From: Candidatus Sulfotelmatobacter sp.
Lineage (GTDB): Bacteria > Acidobacteriota > Terriglobia > Terriglobales > Acidobacteriaceae
Length of the DNA stretch: 45,806 nt
Reading direction: 5' to 3'
Assembly (NCBI GenBank): GCA_030038125.1
Contig: JASHPL010000447.1
Coordinates: 1-45,806, forward strand
In this document: piece after piece, positions 42,194 to 45,806 of the stretch
Position numbering within the stretch: the stretch's first letter is position 1
Layout: each line of letters starts with the position of its first letter
The notes under the pieces: model-generated
What the model saw: the letters and a program-made list of their open reading frames with translations, nothing else
The model's database searches: none
Told to the model about the DNA's origin: nothing
Program-made: the position numbers and the translations under genes

Positions 42194-42457
42194 CTAGTTC
42201 TCGCTGGTCGAAGAGGCGACACCGTCCTCGGACTCGATTTTCACTTCGACTTCGGTTCCTTCCTTCAGCTTGACCGGCCGGCCTTCGTCGTCCGTCAGCT
42301 TGTTAGGAACGCGAATCTCACGATATAAGTGGTCGGCGCCCTCAACTGCGATTTGCGCTTTCTCCGGTTCGCCAGAGTGCGGATGCGGTTTGATCACTTT
42401 CTCCACCGTACCCGGAAATTTGCTGCTTGCTTTCTTCTTCCTGCCATTGCTTGACAC
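42194..42457 (-). CDS. small conserved hypothetical protein
   Basis: The 87-residue protein has a basic start (SSNGRKKKASSKF) and a compact beta-rich core (PGTVEKVIKPHPHSGEPEKA, then QIAVEGADHLYREIRVPNKL). An acidic tail follows. The pattern EPEKAQIAVEGADHLYREIR recurs in small acidobacterial proteins that I recall without a function. The start is GTG at 42457, with AAGGGGG about six bases upstream. It is probably cytoplasmic; nucleic-acid binding is possible but unproven. Confidence 0.75.
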   Translation of the reverse strand: MSSNGRKKKASSKFPGTVEKVIKPHPHSGEPEKAQIAVEGADHLYREIRVPNKLTDDEGRPVKLKEGTEVEVKIESEDGVASSTSEN

Positions 42458-42947
42458 AACGTGCCCCCTTCTCTTCAGCCGATTCGCTCGGCCAAATTCG
42501 CCATCAGGATTGAATTTGACGGTAGAACCTTATGTTTCCATCCGCGTCACCTGAGGGGTATAGGGGAAACTCTGTAGCTGCGGTGGGGCTGCTCGATGCC
42601 AGTTCAGTCACGAAATGATCAGGGAGCAATGTGGTCCCCGCCGCTACGAAGTGACATTCGCTTGCGCTAGATCATAAGGTGACGGAGCGTAACCTGGGGG
42701 AGATGCGCCAAATGCCGCCATTCCGCCTGGTTTGCGGTCTTGAGTTCTGCGAGTGGACTGCCTTCCCAACGGCCAATGCAGATCGACAAATAATCTCTCA
42801 AGGGCGACCGCCAAATAACAAAACCTGATAGCCACGATAAATAGTTTCAATTTCCGCGAGAGCAGCGCCTGACGGTACATTTGGCGTCGTTGAATCTTCT
42901 GCGCACTCCTGGGGAAAAGCGCTCAGCATGCGCAGGGCGGGTATGCG
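42458..42947. other. intergenic region before amtB
   Basis: These 490 bases carry no gene I can support. They should hold the amtB promoter. I looked for a sigma-54 site (GG-N10-GC type) and found none that fits, and no NtrC-type palindrome stood out. Confidence 0.4.
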
Positions 42948-44477
42948 ATGAATGGAAGTCGTGCTGAATTGCCAATTCGGAAGCTGCTAACAATCGGACT
43001 GCTGACGCTTTTGTTGATTGCGGCGCTCGCGCCGGTACTGTGCGCTCAGACTACCGCCAGCACCCAAGGCGCAACCGCAGATACGAATGCGCGGCTGGCT
43101 AAGCTGGAGCAGCAGGCTGCTGACGCGAAAAGTTCCGCCGATAACGCCTGGATGCTCACCAGCGCGGCGCTTGTCCTGATGATGACCGGGCCGGGACTGG
43201 CCTTGTTTTACGGTGGGCTGGTTCGAAAGAAAAATGTCTTGGGCACAATGATGCAAAGCTTCGCCCTGATGGCGGTCATTACCGTGCTGTGGGGACTTTT
43301 CAGTTACAGCCTGGCGTTCGGCCCGGGGAACAGCTTCATCGGCAGCTTTCACAATCTTTTCTTGAATGGCGTGGGTGCGGCGCCGGACGCGGACTACAGC
43401 GCGACGATTCCGGCGCAGACCTTCATGATTTATCAGCTCATGTTCGCGATCATTACCCCCGGATTGATCGCAGGCGCCTTCGCCGAGCGGATGAAATTCA
43501 GCGCGATGCTGGTGTTCATGATCCTCTGGTCGATCTTGGTTTACGATCCGATGGCGCACATGGTGTGGGGGAAAGGCGGCCTGTTGAATGCCTCGCTGGG
43601 CGGGCGGTTTCCCACGCTCGATTTTGCGGGAGGAACGGTCGTTCACATTACTTCGGGGGTCTCGGCGCTGGTTTGCGCGTTATATCTGGGCAAACGCCTG
43701 GGATATCCCAAGGAACCCATGCCGCCGCACAGCGTCGTATTGAGCTTTATTGGGGCGTGCTTGTTATGGGTAGGGTGGTTCGGATTCAATGCAGGCAGCG
43801 CTTTGGCTTCGGGAAGCCTGGCCACGAGCGCCTTTGTCGCCACCCATTTTGCAGCCGCAACTGCCGCTCTTGGATGGGCGGGAGCCGAGTGGGTGCGCAA
43901 CGGCAAGCCCAGCGTGCTCGGCGGGATTTCGGGAGCAGTCGCTGGGCTGGTCGCGATTACGCCAGCTTCAGGCTTCGTGAAACCAATGCCGGCTCTGATT
44001 ATCGGGCTCATTGCCGGCGTCTTCTGCTACTGGATGGTCGTTAAGGTGAAAGCAAAGTTCGGATACGACGATTCGCTCGACGCCTTCGGCGTACACGGAG
44101 CAGGCGGAACAATCGGCGCATTGCTGACGGGTGTGTTCGCGGTGAGTGCGGTTAACCCTATTTTTAAGGACGCCCAGGGCAACACGTTGGCTTCCGGCCT
44201 GATTGAAGGCAATGCCCACCAGATGCTGAATCAATTGGTCGGCGTTCTGATCGCCTGGGGTTTGGCAATCGTCGGTACGCTGATTATCCTGAAGGTCGTC
44301 GATCTCACGATTGGACTGCGCGTCTCCGAGGAGGAAGAGGTGCAGGGTCTGGATCTCTCGCAACATGGGGAAGAAGGCTATTATTGGGAGGCCTCGGCCT
44401 CGGCCTGGCCCGCTGCGCCCGCACTTCATCGCGAGGAGAGCGTGAGATACGCAGAACAGGATCTGAAAAGAACATGA
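42948..44477 (+). CDS. amtB: ammonium transporter AmtB
   Basis: AmtB is a trimeric inner-membrane channel for ammonium/ammonia. The 509-residue chain has a cleavable signal peptide and then a linker (AKLEQQAADAKSSADNAW). It carries eleven membrane segments with family hallmarks LFYGGLVRKKNVL, the pore histidines in DFAGGTVVHITSG and AFGVHGAGGTIGALLTG, and WVGWFGFNAGSAL. The C-terminal cytosolic tail (LRVSEEEEVQGLDLSQHGEEGY) is the site that GlnK binds. The stop overlaps the glnK start by ATGA, so the two are co-translated, as usual for this pair. Confidence 0.97.
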   Translation: MNGSRAELPIRKLLTIGLLTLLLIAALAPVLCAQTTASTQGATADTNARLAKLEQQAADAKSSADNAWMLTSAALVLMMTGPGLALFYGGLVRKKNVLGTMMQSFALMAVITVLWGLFSYSLAFGPGNSFIGSFHNLFLNGVGAAPDADYSATIPAQTFMIYQLMFAIITPGLIAGAFAERMKFSAMLVFMILWSILVYDPMAHMVWGKGGLLNASLGGRFPTLDFAGGTVVHITSGVSALVCALYLGKRLGYPKEPMPPHSVVLSFIGACLLWVGWFGFNAGSALASGSLATSAFVATHFAAATAALGWAGAEWVRNGKPSVLGGISGAVAGLVAITPASGFVKPMPALIIGLIAGVFCYWMVVKVKAKFGYDDSLDAFGVHGAGGTIGALLTGVFAVSAVNPIFKDAQGNTLASGLIEGNAHQMLNQLVGVLIAWGLAIVGTLIILKVVDLTIGLRVSEEEEVQGLDLSQHGEEGYYWEASASAWPAAPALHREESVRYAEQDLKRT

Positions 44478-44812
44478 CCAAGCTTGAAGCTGTGATCCAG
44501 AACTCGAAATTGGAGGCGGTGAAATCCGCGCTGCAGGAAATTGGCGTCGAAGGTATGACCGTGCTGGAAGTACGCGGCCATGGTCGGCAGAAAGGCCATA
44601 CCGAGGTGTATCGCGGTCGCGAATACAGCGTGGATCTGATCCCTAAAACCAAGCTGGAAATGGTGCTGGCCGACGGACTGGTGGATAAGGCGGTCAACGC
44701 GATCATGGGGGCAGCCCGTACGGGGAAGATCGGAGACGGCAAAATTTTTCTTTCTCGCATCGAGGAAGCGATCCGCATCCGCAACGACGAGCGCGGCGAA
44801 GGAGCTTTGTAG
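44474..44812 (+). CDS. glnK: nitrogen regulatory protein P-II (GlnK)
   Basis: P-II is a small trimeric signal protein that senses ATP/ADP and 2-oxoglutarate and blocks AmtB when nitrogen is plentiful. The 112-residue chain has the T-loop with the uridylylated Tyr51 (VYRGREYSVDL), the Walker-like B-loop (ARTGKIGDGKIFL) and the usual RIRNDERGEGAL end. Its start ATGA overlaps the amtB stop, which argues for GlnK over GlnB. glnD, whose product modifies Tyr51, starts 51 bases downstream. Confidence 0.97.
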   Translation: MTKLEAVIQNSKLEAVKSALQEIGVEGMTVLEVRGHGRQKGHTEVYRGREYSVDLIPKTKLEMVLADGLVDKAVNAIMGAARTGKIGDGKIFLSRIEEAIRIRNDERGEGAL

Positions 44813-44862
44813 AATTTGCGGCGGCCCGAGGACCGGCAGCGCCGCTCTAGTGGGTTGAGTCC

Positions 44863-45806
44863 ATGACAGCGGCGTCCGGCCTCATCAGCGAACTGCGCAC
44901 TTCTCTCAACGAGCAATCCGCGCGCATTCGCCAGGACTTTGAAGCAACCGGCGATGGCCGCGCGACCGTTCTCAAGCGCACTCGTCTCATCGAAGACACT
45001 CTCCACCGGCTCTGGCGCGAAGTCATTTGCGGGAGCGAGTCTGCTTCCGATTCATCTCTCTCCGATTCGCTCGCGCTGGAAAAACCCGCCAATTTCGCGC
45101 TCGTCGCCACCGGTGGTTTCGGCCGCGGCTGGTTGTTCCCCTATTCCGATATCGACCTGTTATTTCTGTTCGCTGATCGCGACACGGAGCACAGCTATAA
45201 GGATTCCGTGCGCCGGTTTTCCCAGGAGTTATGGGATTTGCGACTGAAGCTGAGTCCGGCGTCGCGCACGATTGGCGAATGCGAGCGTTACGATCCCAAC
45301 AATACAGAATTCACGATTTCTCTTCTCGACTGCCGCTACCTGGCCGGCGATCGTGACCTGTTTCGCCGCCTGCACGATAAAGTGATTCCGAAGCTGGTGA
45401 TGCGCGAGTCGAAAACCCTGGTGCAGGGACTGGCAGAGGTCACCCGCGAGCGGCACGCCAAGCACGGGCTGACGCTCTATCATCTCGAGCCCAATCTGAA
45501 GGAAGCCCCGGGAGGCCTGCGCGACTGCAATGTTGCCAGTTGGCTGGCGCTGATTTCAGCCATCGACAAGTTACACGATTGGCCGGAGGGGAGCCCGCTG
45601 CGTCCGCCGGTTCGTAAGCAGATGGATTCGGCTCTGGACTTTCTGATATCCGCGCGCTGCTTTCTTCATTTTCGCCATGGCCGTGACGAGAACATCCTGA
45701 GTTGGGAGGCGCAGGACGAAGCGGCGGCGCACAAAATCGGTGCGTCCGACGCCGAACAACTTTCGGCCGCCGATTGGATGCGGATTTATTTCAGCCACGC
45801 CCGCGC
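44863..45806 (+). CDS. glnD: bifunctional P-II uridylyltransferase/uridylyl-removing enzyme GlnD, 3' end beyond window
   Basis: GlnD adds UMP to P-II proteins when glutamine is low and removes it when glutamine is high. The visible 314 residues hold the nucleotidyltransferase motif GGFGRGWLFPYSDIDLLFL (two catalytic Asp) and the downstream LEPNLKEAPGGLRDC segment. The HD domain and the ACT domains would lie past the window edge. The ATG at 44863 gives a family-like start. In the usual GlnD motif GRGEL the Glu is replaced by Trp (GRGWL); the two Asp residues are intact. It forms an amtB-glnK-glnD cluster with the two genes before it. Confidence 0.93.
   Translation, partial: MTAASGLISELRTSLNEQSARIRQDFEATGDGRATVLKRTRLIEDTLHRLWREVICGSESASDSSLSDSLALEKPANFALVATGGFGRGWLFPYSDIDLLFLFADRDTEHSYKDSVRRFSQELWDLRLKLSPASRTIGECERYDPNNTEFTISLLDCRYLAGDRDLFRRLHDKVIPKLVMRESKTLVQGLAEVTRERHAKHGLTLYHLEPNLKEAPGGLRDCNVASWLALISAIDKLHDWPEGSPLRPPVRKQMDSALDFLISARCFLHFRHGRDENILSWEAQDEAAAHKIGASDAEQLSAADWMRIYFSHAR

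Noticed and set aside
42458-42947. Sigma-54 promoter or NtrC sites before amtB
   Set aside because: I looked for them because the cluster is nitrogen-regulated, but found no GG/GC pair with correct spacing in a matching context.
43289-44044. 251-codon plus-strand frame inside amtB
   Set aside because: It is the out-of-frame shadow of amtB, with no sensible composition.
1-45806. CRISPR array or prophage
   Set aside because: No regularly spaced direct repeats were seen. The short palindromes are scattered and differ in spacing, and only relics of recombinases are present, with no phage structural genes.

Overview
The window looks like a chromosomal segment of an Acidobacteriota bacterium, probably of the class Terriglobia. 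This is inferred from gene content, not from a search. Supporting signs are the adjacent secreted DUF1800 and DUF1501 genes, a two-heme cytochrome of the 'reaction-centre cytochrome c' family, a futalosine-pathway menaquinone gene, a secreted protein with carboxypeptidase-regulatory repeats, and several families of short GC-rich palindromes between genes. No rRNA or CRISPR array is visible. One tRNA gene (Ser, UGA) is present.

Region 1 (1-7880) starts inside an M13 zinc peptidase and passes tRNA-Ser. It then runs through a stretch with three mobile-gene relics: the C-terminal end of a tyrosine recombinase 63 bases past the tRNA, the N-terminus of an IS110-type transposase, and the N-terminal part of a second recombinase interrupted by a stop codon. 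Between them sit secreted proteins (DUF4136 and two uncharacterised ones) and a phosphodiesterase-TPR protein. This looks like an old tRNA-linked island in decay.

Region 2 (7880-23050) lies mostly on the minus strand. It holds a membrane PAS-GGDEF-EAL protein, a B12-type radical SAM enzyme, a frameshifted methanethiol S-methyltransferase (mddA), a secreted repeat protein, a small zinc-ribbon protein, mqnC, the DUF1800/DUF1501 pair and a GAF/HD-GYP protein. On the plus strand are a lone nuoB with a good promoter, a Rieske ferredoxin and a secreted protein. Two proteins therefore handle cyclic di-GMP (one makes and/or breaks it, one breaks it), and nuoB, mqnC and the cytochromes point to menaquinone respiration.

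Region 3 (23050-29470) contains an alpha/beta hydrolase, a coupled pair (small membrane protein plus an uncharacterised protein with features resembling uracil-DNA glycosylases), the translation cluster rpsP-khpA-rimM-trmD-rplS-rnhB, and an orphan BrnA-type antitoxin. Palindromic repeats have entered the translation cluster and now supply the C-terminal tail and stop of rimM and the stop codon of trmD.

Region 4 (29470-42460) holds a LytTR response regulator, an FNR-like regulator with candidate iron-sulfur cysteines, a cysteine synthase, a secreted heme/copper protein coupled to a dienelactone hydrolase, the heme genes hemE-hemG, a CPBP protease, a large membrane protein, the two-heme cytochrome and a small basic protein.

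Region 5 (42948-end) is a nitrogen-control cluster: amtB, glnK (overlapping amtB by ATGA) and the start of glnD, cut by the window edge. Start codons were chosen from ribosome-binding sites, overlaps and family N-termini. Where these disagree, the entry says so.
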